This document shows, one piece after another, positions 46,983-55,306 of a DNA stretch of 64,000 nucleotides. The DNA is from Leuconostoc mesenteroides subsp. mesenteroides ATCC 8293. GTDB lineage: Bacteria; Bacillota; Bacilli; Lactobacillales; Lactobacillaceae. Every line of letters begins with the position of its first letter. Position 1 is the stretch's first letter. Both the position numbers and the translations under genes were made by a program. Location: assembly GCF_000014445.1 (NCBI RefSeq), contig NC_008531.1, positions 899,001 through 963,000 of the forward strand, in the 5' to 3' direction. Below the pieces are notes generated by a model. That model had not been told where the DNA came from. It saw only the letters and a program-made list of their open reading frames with translations, and ran no database searches.

Positions 46983-47549
46983 ATGAAAGTAACAATTTTT
47001 GGTAAAGGCAATATGGGACAGGCAATCGGAGCTAATTTTGAAAAAGCTGGCAATGATGTCAACTATTTAACTTCAGAGGATACAGCGACAAGTCTTAGTG
47101 AATTAGTTATTTTGGCTGTGCCTTATCCTGCTTTAGATACAATCGCTCAACAATACAAACAAGAATTAAAAGGAAAAGTTGTTGTTGATATAACAAATCC
47201 CTTGAACTTTGAGACATGGAATGAATTAGTTGTTCCCGCTGATAGTTCAGCAGCAGAAGAACTACAAAATAAGTTACCAGATAGCATAGTACTTAAAGCA
47301 TTTAATACAAATTTTGCTGCTACGCTACAAAGTGGAACGGTTGGTGGAAATACAACAACCGTTTTGGTGGCAGGAAATGAGGAAGGAAAGAAGCTATTTA
47401 ACGACGCTTTGAATGATAGCGACTTAAATGTTCTCGATGCGGGTCAACTTAATCGAGCTCGTGAATTAGAAGCAACTGGTTTTCTACAGATGACCTTAGC
47501 AGCTAGTGAACAAATTGGCTGGACAGGTGGCTTTTCAGTCACTAAGTAA
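46983..47549 (+). CDS. NADP-binding F420-reductase-like oxidoreductase
   Basis: 188 residues. The dinucleotide-binding N-terminus VTIFGKGNMGQAIGANFEKAG is that of NADPH:F420 oxidoreductase-like proteins (COG2085), followed by VVVDITNPLNFE and KAFNTNFA, both family hallmarks. Lactic acid bacteria do not make F420, so it probably acts as a small NADPH-dependent reductase of another substrate. AGGTTTC and ATG spacing are normal. A repressor of the HxlR family is encoded convergently; the upstream TACTATAGTTATTGTAGT may be an operator. Confidence 0.78.
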   Translation: MKVTIFGKGNMGQAIGANFEKAGNDVNYLTSEDTATSLSELVILAVPYPALDTIAQQYKQELKGKVVVDITNPLNFETWNELVVPADSSAAEELQNKLPDSIVLKAFNTNFAATLQSGTVGGNTTTVLVAGNEEGKKLFNDALNDSDLNVLDAGQLNRARELEATGFLQMTLAASEQIGWTGGFSVTK

Positions 47550-47550
47550 A

Positions 47551-47601
47551 TTGCAAAATAAAAAGCAACTATCTTTAAAATAGTTGCTTTTTATTTTGCA
47601 T
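47551..47601. terminator. Bidirectional terminator, perfect 21-bp stem
   Basis: TGCAAAATAAAAAGCAACTA plus T on the left is mirrored by its exact complement on the right with a loop of CTTTAAA. A and T tracts at both sides allow termination of the reductase gene and of the convergent hxlR gene. Confidence 0.88.
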
Positions 47602-47635
47602 ATACATTCATCCGAAAAATGTATATGTTTTAATT

Positions 47636-47995
47636 TTATTGTTCCAGCAAAGCTTTTCTTTTGTCTGGATTTTCGTCAAGATAGAAACTACCCCAGTCAG
47701 CCATCGAATCAATAACTGGACGCATACTTTGTCCCAAGGTTGATAAACTATACTCTACTTTAAGAGGTACTACAGCAAAGACCTGACGAACAACAAGACC
47801 GTCTTCTTCCATCTCTCTCAAACTTTGCGTTAACATTTTTTGACTAATACCGGCCACACTAATTTTTAATTCTGAAAAACGTTTTGTTCCAGGTAAAAGA
47901 TCACGAATAATTAATACCTTCCATTTGCTGCTGAGCAGGTCAATAGTTGTTGCTACAGGGCAGATGCCATTTTGTTCTAATAATTTTCTAGACAT
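47636..47995 (-). CDS. HxlR/YodB-type redox-sensing regulator
   Basis: 119 residues, a winged helix dimer of the HxlR family. The conserved N-terminal cysteine C12 (NGICPVATTIDLLSSKWK) is the redox/electrophile sensor of YodB, CatR and HypR. LPGTKRFSELK and GISQKMLTQSLREMEEDGLV form the recognition helix and wing. It is likely to repress itself and one or more oxidoreductases, such as the reductase at 46983, until quinones, aldehydes or disulfide stress modify C12. An imperfect 16-bp palindrome lies upstream (48017). Confidence 0.84.
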   Translation of the reverse strand: MSRKLLEQNGICPVATTIDLLSSKWKVLIIRDLLPGTKRFSELKISVAGISQKMLTQSLREMEEDGLVVRQVFAVVPLKVEYSLSTLGQSMRPVIDSMADWGSFYLDENPDKRKALLEQ

Positions 47996-48016
47996 AATGA
48001 TTATCCTTTTTATTTT

Positions 48017-48057
48017 AAAAGATACTGAAAGTGTGTAGGTTACTTTTAGTGTCTTTT
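48017..48057. promoter_or_regulatory. Candidate HxlR operator (inverted repeat)
   Basis: AAAAGATACTGAAAGT and ACTTTTAGTGTCTTTT are 16-bp arms with two mismatches and a 9-bp spacer, 22-62 bp upstream of the regulator's start. The half-sites contain TACT/AGTG as in YodB-type boxes. Confidence 0.55.
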
Positions 48058-48139
48058 AAGTATTATAGGCTTTCTTTGATGATATGGCAAATAACTACAA
48101 CATATAATCAGTCATTTTTTTAAAGTTGAAGTGTACTAT

Positions 48140-48167
48140 TTGCAATATATATCGTATGCGATATAAT
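48140..48167 (+). promoter_or_regulatory. Promoter and MarR operator of the redox operon
   Basis: TTGCAA, 16-bp spacer and TATAAT (48162-48167). ATATCG-TATG-CGATAT at 48149-48164 is a perfect palindrome that covers the spacer and -10, so the MarR protein encoded 20 bp downstream probably represses its own operon here. Confidence 0.68.
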
Positions 48168-48187
48168 ATTATTTAGGAGGTTACGAT

Positions 48188-48655
48188 ATGAATAAAGATG
48201 AACATCTTTACGACGAATTGTGCTTGTCAATATATAATACAAATCGTTATTTTCATCATCTGTACGGTTATGTACTAGAAAAATATGATTTATCATATTT
48301 GCAATATATGAGCTTACTGATTATTTATAAACAGAATTCGGTGAAATTAATGGATATCGGTGCCGAGCTTGAGTTGTCAAGTAATACATTGACACCTGTA
48401 ATTGAGAAACTTGTCAATAAGTCTTGGATTATTAAGGTGCAAAGTTCACAGGACAGACGCGTCAAGGTTTTAAAAATGTCTGATCAGAAGGTAACTACTT
48501 TTGAACGCATTTTGTATGAAATCAGAATTATGCGTGACAACCTAATACATCAAAGTGGACGTCCAATTGAAGAGGTATTACGAGAAAATCAAGCGCTTAA
48601 TCAGGTCTTAAAAAAGATGATACAAGAAAAAAAGAGGTATGAAGATGAATTATGA
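48188..48655 (+). CDS. MarR-family regulator (OhrR-like size)
   Basis: 155 residues. Helix-turn-helix with SLLIIYKQNSVKLMDIGAEL, ELSSNTLTPVIEKLVNKSW and wing SSQDRRVKVLKMS. The N-terminal half has a cysteine (LYDELCLSIYNTNRYFHHLYG, C12) at the position of the peroxide-sensing Cys of OhrR. It heads an operon of a flavoprotein disulfide reductase, a quinone oxidoreductase and a DUF1304 membrane protein, so oxidative or quinone sensing is plausible. RBS AGGAGG. Confidence 0.86.
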   Translation: MNKDEHLYDELCLSIYNTNRYFHHLYGYVLEKYDLSYLQYMSLLIIYKQNSVKLMDIGAELELSSNTLTPVIEKLVNKSWIIKVQSSQDRRVKVLKMSDQKVTTFERILYEIRIMRDNLIHQSGRPIEEVLRENQALNQVLKKMIQEKKRYEDEL

Positions 48656-49985
48656 TGTTATTTTTATTGGTAGTGGTCATGCTGCATGGCACGGGGCACA
48701 AACGTTAGCTCGCTCAGGAAAAAAAGTAGCCTTAGTGGAAGAAAACAAAGTTGCTGGTACATGCACAAATTTTGGTTGTAATGCCAAAATACTGTTAGAT
48801 GGCCCAGCTGAAATGATGCATCATTTGAATCATTACCATGGTATCGGAATTAATGACACGCCCAACATCATTTGGCCAGAATTAATGGCTTATAAGCACC
48901 AAGTGATTGATCCTTTATCAGGCGGTTTAGCACACATGCTGTCTGTTGATGGAATTGACATTATTAATGGGCACGCCAAATTTTTGAATAACGAAAAAAT
49001 TGTTGTTGTTGATCAAGTTTATCAGGCTGAAAAATTCGTGATTGCTACTGGTCAACGACCTGCAAAACTACCAATTTCTGGTTCAGAGTTTATGAAGGAC
49101 AGCACAGACTTTCTCGACTTACCTGATATGCCAAAGTCAATTCTATTCGTTGGCGCTGGTTATATTGCGATGGAATTTGCTTCAATTGCACATGCCGCTG
49201 GGAGTGATGTCACTTTAATTGAATACGGGAACCATGTTTTAAATGGATTTGATGAAGTCTATTCTCAAAAGGTCATCGAGGATATGACCGAAAAAGGCAT
49301 CCATTTTACGTTTAACCAAGCTGTTTCAAGTGTATCGTTACTTGCAAATGGGCAATATCAAGTTGATACAGCGCAGGGAGAAACCTATTATGTTGACTAC
49401 GTTATGGATACAACAGGTCGTGTGCCCAATATTGAAGAATTAGCCTTAGACGACATTAATGTTTTGTATGATAAGCAAGGTATTTTAGTTAACGATCATT
49501 TACAAACTTCTATTGACAATATTTACGCCAGCGGCGATGTAATCTCTAAAGCAATACCAAGATTAACACCAACTGCTACTTTTGAATCGAATTATATTGC
49601 TAGCGTATTATTAGGTAATCAGGAACCCATAAATTATCCTGTAGTGCCAACAGTCGCTTTTACATTGCCTCGTGTAGCACAAATAGGGGTAACCATTGAC
49701 GAAGCGGCTAAGGATGAGAACTTACAAGTTCATGAAATTCCTTATGGGAGAGTTATGCGATTTCAGACACTAAACGATGTTCACGCAGCAATTAAAATCA
49801 TAGTGAATAAAAACAAACAGCTGGTTGGTGCAGCTTTAATCGGTGATTTTGCCCCAGAGGTTGTCAATGCACTGGTTCCGGTGATTAATCAGCAGTACAC
49901 AAGTTCGGACATTAAGTCGCAAATTTATGCGTTTCCAACTGACTCAGGTATTATATTGCCAATGATTGCCAATTATTTAGCCTAA
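48645..49985 (+). CDS. FAD-dependent pyridine nucleotide-disulfide oxidoreductase
   Basis: 446 residues from the ATG at 48645; the in-frame ATG at 48639 lies inside AAGAGGT. FAD site VIFIGSGHAAWHGAQ, redox pair C40/C45 in GTCTNFGCNAK, NAD(P) site FVGAGYIAMEFASIA, second FAD site YASGDVI, and a C-terminal dimerisation domain with AFPTDSG. In glutathione reductase and lipoamide dehydrogenase the latter region has the HAHPT motif; here it reads YAFPTDS and lacks the histidine, so the enzyme may be a reductase of low-molecular disulfides or quinones rather than LpdA. Overlaps the marR gene by 11 bp. Confidence 0.82.
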   Translation: MNYDVIFIGSGHAAWHGAQTLARSGKKVALVEENKVAGTCTNFGCNAKILLDGPAEMMHHLNHYHGIGINDTPNIIWPELMAYKHQVIDPLSGGLAHMLSVDGIDIINGHAKFLNNEKIVVVDQVYQAEKFVIATGQRPAKLPISGSEFMKDSTDFLDLPDMPKSILFVGAGYIAMEFASIAHAAGSDVTLIEYGNHVLNGFDEVYSQKVIEDMTEKGIHFTFNQAVSSVSLLANGQYQVDTAQGETYYVDYVMDTTGRVPNIEELALDDINVLYDKQGILVNDHLQTSIDNIYASGDVISKAIPRLTPTATFESNYIASVLLGNQEPINYPVVPTVAFTLPRVAQIGVTIDEAAKDENLQVHEIPYGRVMRFQTLNDVHAAIKIIVNKNKQLVGAALIGDFAPEVVNALVPVINQQYTSSDIKSQIYAFPTDSGIILPMIANYLA

Positions 49986-50001
49986 GTAAGGAGGCCTTAT
50001 T

Positions 50002-50940
50002 ATGAAAGCAGCAGTGATTAATCACTATGGTGGTAGAGAGCAGCTAGAGGTTATCGACATGCCTATTCCTAAAATAAAATCGGACGAGGTTTTAGTAGAA
50101 AATATGGCCACAAGTATTAATCCAATTGACTACAAAGCGCGAGAGGGATTATTAAAACGGATGTTTCCATGGCAATTCCCGGTCATTTTAGGTTGGGACA
50201 TCGCTGGAATAGTTGCTTCTACTGGAGATGACGTAACAAGTTTTAAAGTTGGAGATCCAGTGTTTGCTCGGCCAGATATTGACACAAAAGGAGTGAATGG
50301 TTCGTATGCAGAATATACAGCTGTTAAAGCGGATAAACTGGCACTAAAACCAAATAACATTAGCTTTGTTGAGGCTGCTGCCGTTCCTTTAGCTGGGCTA
50401 ACTGCCTTACAAATGCTTAGAAAACTTCAGTTATCATCCAATCAGAAAATACTAATTCAAGCTGGTGCTGGTGGGGTAGGTATTTATGCAATTCAGCTGG
50501 CTAAAATGATTGGCGCATATGTAGTAACAACTGCTAGTCAAAATAATCATGAATTTGTAAAATCTTTAGGTGCGGATTCTGTAATTGATTATCACAAAAA
50601 CAATATTCAAGATGTGTTGTCTGATTTCGATACTGTGTTGGACACAGTTGGTGATGTTGATAATGGGATTGCCATCCTTAAATCCGGTGGCCATCTTGTC
50701 ACTATTTCTAACGCGTTAACTGACCAACAGAAAAACACCTCAGACAAGACCGTGACAGAAGGGTGGCTAAACCCGAACGGGCAAGATTTAGCAATTTTAG
50801 CATCCTACATCGCAAAGGGTGAGCTTCAAATTGTTGTGGATTCTCTTTATCCATTAACTACAGAAGGTATTCAGTCAGCCCACGAGCGGAGTGAAACACA
50901 CCACGCCCGAGGGAAAGTAGTAGTTCAAATTAAAGAGTAA
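50002..50940 (+). CDS. Zinc-free NADP-dependent quinone oxidoreductase
   Basis: 312 residues of the medium-chain superfamily, quinone oxidoreductase branch: no zinc ligands, the NADPH motif AGAGGVGIYAIQLAK (near residue 155), and N-terminal MKAAVINHYGG. The SINPIDYKAREG motif is family-typical. Follows the flavoprotein by 16 bp with AAGGAGG, so it belongs to the MarR operon. It likely reduces quinones or alpha,beta-unsaturated aldehydes with NADPH. Confidence 0.85.
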   Translation: MKAAVINHYGGREQLEVIDMPIPKIKSDEVLVENMATSINPIDYKAREGLLKRMFPWQFPVILGWDIAGIVASTGDDVTSFKVGDPVFARPDIDTKGVNGSYAEYTAVKADKLALKPNNISFVEAAAVPLAGLTALQMLRKLQLSSNQKILIQAGAGGVGIYAIQLAKMIGAYVVTTASQNNHEFVKSLGADSVIDYHKNNIQDVLSDFDTVLDTVGDVDNGIAILKSGGHLVTISNALTDQQKNTSDKTVTEGWLNPNGQDLAILASYIAKGELQIVVDSLYPLTTEGIQSAHERSETHHARGKVVVQIKE

Positions 50941-50957
50941 ATACAGAGGAGAAATAA

Positions 50958-51317
50958 ATGTTTGCTTATATTATGGTTACATTAGTTAGTCTAGAGGCTA
51001 TTGGTATTATGTTTGTAGAAATGTTTGGTACAGCTTCACAGCAGGCAAAAGCATTTGATCTTAAAGAATCTTTCGTTCAGATACCAGAGGTTAAAACGTT
51101 ATTAGCAAATCAAGGAATCTATAATGGCTTATTCGGTGCGCTTGTAATTGGTACTATGTTGTTTCTATCAGGCCCTCAACAGGTTTTGATGTTACAGATG
51201 GAAATGCTATTTATTTTCTTGGCTGCAGTTTATGGTGCTTTAACGGCCACGAAAAAGATTATCCTGGTTCAGGGATTGCCGGCATTTATTGCAATAATTT
51301 TGCTATTTTTGAAGTAG
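50958..51317 (+). CDS. DUF1304 family membrane protein
   Basis: 119 residues with four membrane segments. The start FAYIMVTLVSLEAIGIMFVEMFG and the central ANQGIYNGLFGA match DUF1304, a family of unknown function often found beside redox and MarR genes. AGGAGAAATA lies before the ATG. Last gene of the operon. Confidence 0.8.
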   Translation: MFAYIMVTLVSLEAIGIMFVEMFGTASQQAKAFDLKESFVQIPEVKTLLANQGIYNGLFGALVIGTMLFLSGPQQVLMLQMEMLFIFLAAVYGALTATKKIILVQGLPAFIAIILLFLK

Positions 51318-51345
51318 TCTTTAACCAGCTAATATTACCAAATAA

Positions 51346-51376
51346 AAAAAGCGTAGCAACTGCTGCGTTTTTTTTT
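51346..51376 (+). terminator. Intrinsic terminator of the MarR redox operon
   Basis: AAAAGCGTAGCA-ACT-GCTGCGTTTTTTTT: stem with one mismatch and long T tract. Reverse strand can also serve the GT8 gene. Confidence 0.75.
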
Positions 51377-51387
51377 GCAAAAAAATA

Positions 51388-52212
51388 TCAATTATAGTTT
51401 AATTCTAGTATGCGCTGGTAATGTTGATAAAGAATAGTGAAGCGATTAATGCTGTGTTTATCCCAAGGTTTCGGACGACCACAAAAATGTAAAATAGATG
51501 TATTGGCTATCACCCAGTTTGTATCGACCTGACCTCGGCTCTTAGCAAAGTGAACGATGTTATCTCGCGTATCAAAATTCCAAATTTCTTCCGGTATACT
51601 CAAGATTTGATTACCATATAAATAATTCAAAATATCTTGATCAGGGAGTACGAGCTCTTTGGCATGATCCTTAATTAGGTCTAAAATATCCCTTTTATTA
51701 ACTTTTGCAAGCATTTTGTTTAAATCTAAAAGCATCACACCAGAATTAAAGTATTCACTTTTAGTTCGCAATCTAACATTATTAATCGTCTGATTGATTC
51801 CCGTTAGACCTAAATGGCTTGCTGCCGCTATCATATTACCTTTTAAGTCTATCGACCATAGTGCTTCAATTGGGTTCAATATCAAAGTATCAGGGTCTAA
51901 GTAAATTATGCGTTCTAAATCTGCTGGCAGATATTCAGTGCAAAGCAATCGGTAATACATTTCCGTTGGATATTGTTTAAGCGTGGGGGCGGTTTGCCAA
52001 TAAGTTGCGTCAATTTTTAATGGGTGAAAATCATAATCCAATTTGTCTGTAAAGCCTCTCAAATGGTTTATTTCCGCTTCTGGTATCGAATCGTGTAGCA
52101 GCCAAATAGAAAATCTACAATCAACATTCGTTGCTTTCAGCGACAAGAGCATAACTTTTAAAGGTTTTATGTAGGACTTGTCTAAAGTGACTAAAATGTT
52201 TATTTCTTCCAT
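51388..52212 (-). CDS. Family 8 glycosyltransferase
   Basis: 274 residues. The metal/UDP-sugar DxD motif is D106-P-D108 in IIYLDPDTL, the N-terminus INILVTLDKSYIKPLKVMLLSL is typical of GT8, and HFCGRPKPW near residue 255 is the conserved HxxGxxKPW motif. Transfers a glucose or galactose residue from UDP to a lipooligosaccharide, teichoic acid or protein acceptor. It stands alone, not in a polysaccharide operon, and opposite to its neighbours. Confidence 0.87.
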   Translation of the reverse strand: MEEINILVTLDKSYIKPLKVMLLSLKATNVDCRFSIWLLHDSIPEAEINHLRGFTDKLDYDFHPLKIDATYWQTAPTLKQYPTEMYYRLLCTEYLPADLERIIYLDPDTLILNPIEALWSIDLKGNMIAAASHLGLTGINQTINNVRLRTKSEYFNSGVMLLDLNKMLAKVNKRDILDLIKDHAKELVLPDQDILNYLYGNQILSIPEEIWNFDTRDNIVHFAKSRGQVDTNWVIANTSILHFCGRPKPWDKHSINRFTILYQHYQRILELNYN

Positions 52213-52398
52213 TATTATGAGATCCTTTTTTTATATGTTAAGCAGTCTATTAATAAAATACTTTGCAACATAAATTATACAGCATCCATACTTTATTAGA
52301 AGTATTGAGAAAAAAGTGACTACATCTTCATCAATTAACATAAGCTTTTAATCACCATCAAGACTAATTGGTAGCCATTCTTAAGCAACCATGATATA

Positions 52399-52619
52399 CT
52401 TAATTTGTAATTGGAAACTATCAACTAGCTGTGTCAGCCAAGAAGCGGCTAGTTGATAGTTCATCAATTCGGAAATAAACAATGTTACGACGCACTCATT
52501 TCAACTGTAGGTTTTAAACGCGCCTTTTTTGCGTGCACGAAAGTTTTGGCTGAGAACACTCTAAATTTAAAAACTCACACTCGAATTAATGCGAAGAACA
52601 TTAGGAGAGTAAGAAAATT
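52399..52619 (+). promoter_or_regulatory. Long structured leader of the metal ABC operon
   Basis: An extended -10 TGATATACT (52392-52400) gives a leader of about 215 bases. It has a hairpin with perfect 14-bp arms, AACTATCAACTAGC (52416-52429) and its complement (52448-52461). The loop sequence TCAGCCAA (52434-52441) is complementary to TTGGCTGA at 52546-52553, which would make a long-range pseudoknot. A second GC-rich hairpin (ACGCGCCTTTTTTGCGTGC) lies between. It does not match the yybP-ykoY Mn riboswitch. No T tract follows, so translation control is more likely than termination. Confidence 0.5.
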
Positions 52620-53363
52620 ATGATTAAAGTCCGCGATTTGACGGTGGCCTATGATGGCACACCGGTTTTCACGAACCTATCAATTCAATTTGAGCCTGGT
52701 AAAATTACCGGTATTATCGGACCTAATGGTGCAGGGAAATCAACAATGATTAAAGGCGTTTTAGGATTGATAAACAAGCAGAATGGTAAAGTTACGTTAC
52801 ACGACGAGCCAATCGCAAAGCAGTTAAAGAAAATAGCTTATGTGGAGCAACGTGCTGCTTTAGATTTAACTTTTCCAATCAATGTTTTTGATACTGTTTT
52901 AACAGGCACATACCCTAATTTGGGCCTGTTTAATGTTCCCGGCACAAAAGAAAAAGATGCCGCAAAGGAAGCATTAGAAGACGTTAAGTTATCTACCTTT
53001 AGCCAACGACAAATTGGCGAACTCTCTGGTGGACAATTGCAACGTGTTTTCGTTGCGCGTGCAATTGTTCAAAATGCTGATGTCATTATTTTAGATGAAC
53101 CCTTTGTCGGTATAGATATGAAGTCCGAAGCCGACATTATGGCTATCTTAAAACAATGGCGTACTGCAGGAAAAACAATTATTGTTGTACATCACGATTT
53201 GAATAAAGTGACAACCTATTTTGATAATTTGGTGATTATCAATCACGGTATTACTGCATATGGGGCTACAGCCGATGTTTTCACAAAAGAAAATATCGCC
53301 TCTGCATTTAGTGGTGATCTATCATCGATCTTGTTTGAAGAAGAGGAGGATCAACATGCATAG
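52620..53363 (+). CDS. mtsB: Mn/Zn ABC transporter ATPase
   Basis: 247 residues with Walker A GPNGAGKST (residues about 36-44), signature LSGGQLQR, Walker B VIILDEPFVGID and H-loop VVHHD. Closest in style to SitB/PsaB/MtsB ATPases of Mn/Zn uptake, which commonly precede a membrane gene of nine segments and a metal-binding protein, as here. ATPase and permease genes overlap by 8 bp. A DtxR/MntR-type repressor probably regulates the locus, but no clear operator was seen. Confidence 0.88.
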   Translation: MIKVRDLTVAYDGTPVFTNLSIQFEPGKITGIIGPNGAGKSTMIKGVLGLINKQNGKVTLHDEPIAKQLKKIAYVEQRAALDLTFPINVFDTVLTGTYPNLGLFNVPGTKEKDAAKEALEDVKLSTFSQRQIGELSGGQLQRVFVARAIVQNADVIILDEPFVGIDMKSEADIMAILKQWRTAGKTIIVVHHDLNKVTTYFDNLVIINHGITAYGATADVFTKENIASAFSGDLSSILFEEEEDQHA

Positions 53364-54198
53364 TATTGAATTATTCATTGACGGACTAACAAAATATAAT
53401 TTCTTGCAAACAGCATTAGTTACATCGATATTAGTTGGGATTATGTCAGGAATTATCGGGTCCTTCATCATATTACGAGGCATGTCTTTAATGGGTGATG
53501 CAATTTCGCATGCCGTATTACCTGGTGTTGCGGTTGCATACATGCTCGGGATTAACTTGTTACTCGGTGCTTCTGCCTTTGGTATTTTGGCAGCATTACT
53601 AATCGGTGTTGTCACGATGAAGTCAAAGTTGAAAAATGACACAGCCATAGGAATCGTATTTTCAGCTTTCTTCGCATTGGGATTTATTCTTATTTCATTG
53701 GCAGAGTCTGCTACTAATTTGCATCACATTTTATTTGGAAACGTCTTAGCTGTTTCTGACAGTGATTTAATTACTACTGCAATCGTGCTTTCTATAGTAT
53801 TATTGTTTGTTGTTACCTTTTACAAAGAGTTACTTATCACATCATTTGACAATACTTTTGCTAAAGCCTATGGTCTTAAAACTCAAATTATGCATTACGC
53901 TCTAATGCTTGTTTTGACCTTAGTTACGGTGACAGCTTTGCAAACAGTCGGAATTATCTTAATTGTGGCCATGTTAATTACACCAGCAGCTACGGCTTAC
54001 TTGTTAACAAATCGTATGTCTCATATGATGATTGTTGCTGCTATCTTTTCTGTAATATCATCAATTGTAGGCTTGTACCTGAGTTTCACATTTAACTGGG
54101 CGTCAGGTCCTGCAATTGTTCTTACAGCAGCAATTTTCTTTACATTGGCCTTTATCTTTGCACCAAAACAAGGCATTGTCTTCAAAAGAAAGTCTTAA
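53356..54198 (+). CDS. mtsC: Mn/Zn ABC transporter permease
   Basis: 280 residues from the ATG at 53356 with AGGAGGA; the frame extension upstream lies within the ATPase. Membrane family TroC/ZnuB (about eight to nine segments): GIIGSFIILRGMSLMGDAISHAVLPGVAV is the cytoplasmic loop region that contacts the ATPase, with conserved DAISH. ABC-3 family. Moves Mn2+ or Zn2+ inward. Confidence 0.88.
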   Translation: MHSIELFIDGLTKYNFLQTALVTSILVGIMSGIIGSFIILRGMSLMGDAISHAVLPGVAVAYMLGINLLLGASAFGILAALLIGVVTMKSKLKNDTAIGIVFSAFFALGFILISLAESATNLHHILFGNVLAVSDSDLITTAIVLSIVLLFVVTFYKELLITSFDNTFAKAYGLKTQIMHYALMLVLTLVTVTALQTVGIILIVAMLITPAATAYLLTNRMSHMMIVAAIFSVISSIVGLYLSFTFNWASGPAIVLTAAIFFTLAFIFAPKQGIVFKRKS

Positions 54199-54277
54199 AA
54201 TTAAAGCAGTCTAAGTTAAATAGAGAGAATTATCAAAGCCAGCGTATGTTACGCAGAATATAGTGGAGAAATTAAAA

Positions 54278-55219
54278 ATGATTAAACGTTTAAGTATTAT
54301 CGTAGTGGCCGTTGTTGTCATATTGGGTGGTGTGCTGTGGTTTGTTAATAGTAGTCAAGGGGGAAAAACAAGCCAACATGATAAGTTGCAAGTTGTTGCG
54401 ACAAACTCAATTATTGGTAACATGGTTGAAGAAGTTGCTGGTAATAAAGTCAACTTACACACAATTGTGCCACGTGGTACCGATCCACACGAATATGAAC
54501 CACGACCACAAGATGTCTCAGCAGCCCAAGAGGCTGACGTACTCTTTCACAATGGATTAAACCTTGAAACTGGTGGTTCTGGCTGGTTCAAGAAAATGTA
54601 TCAAAATGCTGGAAAGAAAACGAATAAGCAAGTGTTCGCCGTCTCAAAGGGGGTAGTGGCTAAGCATTTAACTGATAAGGGTAAAGAAAATGAATTAGAT
54701 CCCCATGCTTGGTTAGATATGCAAAATGGTATTAAATATGTTAAAAACATTGAAAAAGTATTAATTGCTAAAGACCCAGACAATGCTAGCACATATAAGA
54801 AGCGCACAGCAGCATACGTTAAGAAATTATCTGCGTTAGATAAAAGTGCCAAAACTAAGTTCAATAATATTCCTGAAAATAAGAAATTATTAGTTACTTC
54901 TGAAGGCGCATTCAAATACTTCTCAGCAGCTTACGGTATCACACCAGCGTTTATTTGGGAAATCAATACAGAGTCTCAAGGTACACCTGAGCAGATGAAA
55001 CAAGTATTGGAGAAAATTAAAGCTACTAACGTACCTTCATTATTCGTGGAAAGCTCAGTGTCTCCAAAGGCAATGGAAAAGGTTTCTAAAGAAACCGGTC
55101 TACCTATTTATTCAAAAATTTATACTGATTCTTTGGCTAAAAAAGGACAGGCAGCAGATACTTATTATGGTATGATGAAATGGAACCTAGATAAGATTTC
55201 GGAAGGTTTGTCAAAGTAA
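54278..55219 (+). CDS. mtsA: Mn/Zn ABC transporter solute-binding protein without lipobox
   Basis: 313 residues of the cluster 9 (PsaA/MtsA/ZnuA) family, starting at ATG 54278 with GGAG upstream (the GTG at 54263 lies before that site). Metal ligands are seen at H71 (TDPHEYEP), H143 (DPHAWLD), E209 (VTSEGAF) and D284 (YTDSL), the same set as in PsaA; the His-His-Glu-Asp set favours manganese, with zinc possible. No cysteine occurs in the first 30 residues, so there is no lipobox; a single N-terminal hydrophobic helix (about 6-24) would anchor or secrete it. No His-rich loop as in ZnuA. Confidence 0.88.
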   Translation: MIKRLSIIVVAVVVILGGVLWFVNSSQGGKTSQHDKLQVVATNSIIGNMVEEVAGNKVNLHTIVPRGTDPHEYEPRPQDVSAAQEADVLFHNGLNLETGGSGWFKKMYQNAGKKTNKQVFAVSKGVVAKHLTDKGKENELDPHAWLDMQNGIKYVKNIEKVLIAKDPDNASTYKKRTAAYVKKLSALDKSAKTKFNNIPENKKLLVTSEGAFKYFSAAYGITPAFIWEINTESQGTPEQMKQVLEKIKATNVPSLFVESSVSPKAMEKVSKETGLPIYSKIYTDSLAKKGQAADTYYGMMKWNLDKISEGLSK

Positions 55220-55246
55220 AACATAAATAGTGTAAACCGTATTCAT

Positions 55247-55287
55247 AAAAACACCGCAACTATTCAAATAGTTACGGTGTTTTTATT
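55247..55287 (+). terminator. Intrinsic terminator of the metal ABC operon
   Basis: AAAAACACCGCAACTATT and AATAGTTACGGTGTTTTT pair over 17-18 bp with one mismatch; bidirectional for the convergent decarboxylase gene. Confidence 0.88.
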
Positions 55288-55306
55288 GTTATTAAGTTTT
55301 AGTTGT

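Noticed and set aside
52399..52619. yybP-ykoY manganese riboswitch or T-box in front of the metal ABC operon
   Set aside because: Neither the Mn-riboswitch cores nor the AGGGTGGNACCGCG T-box motif is found; the leader is structured in another way.
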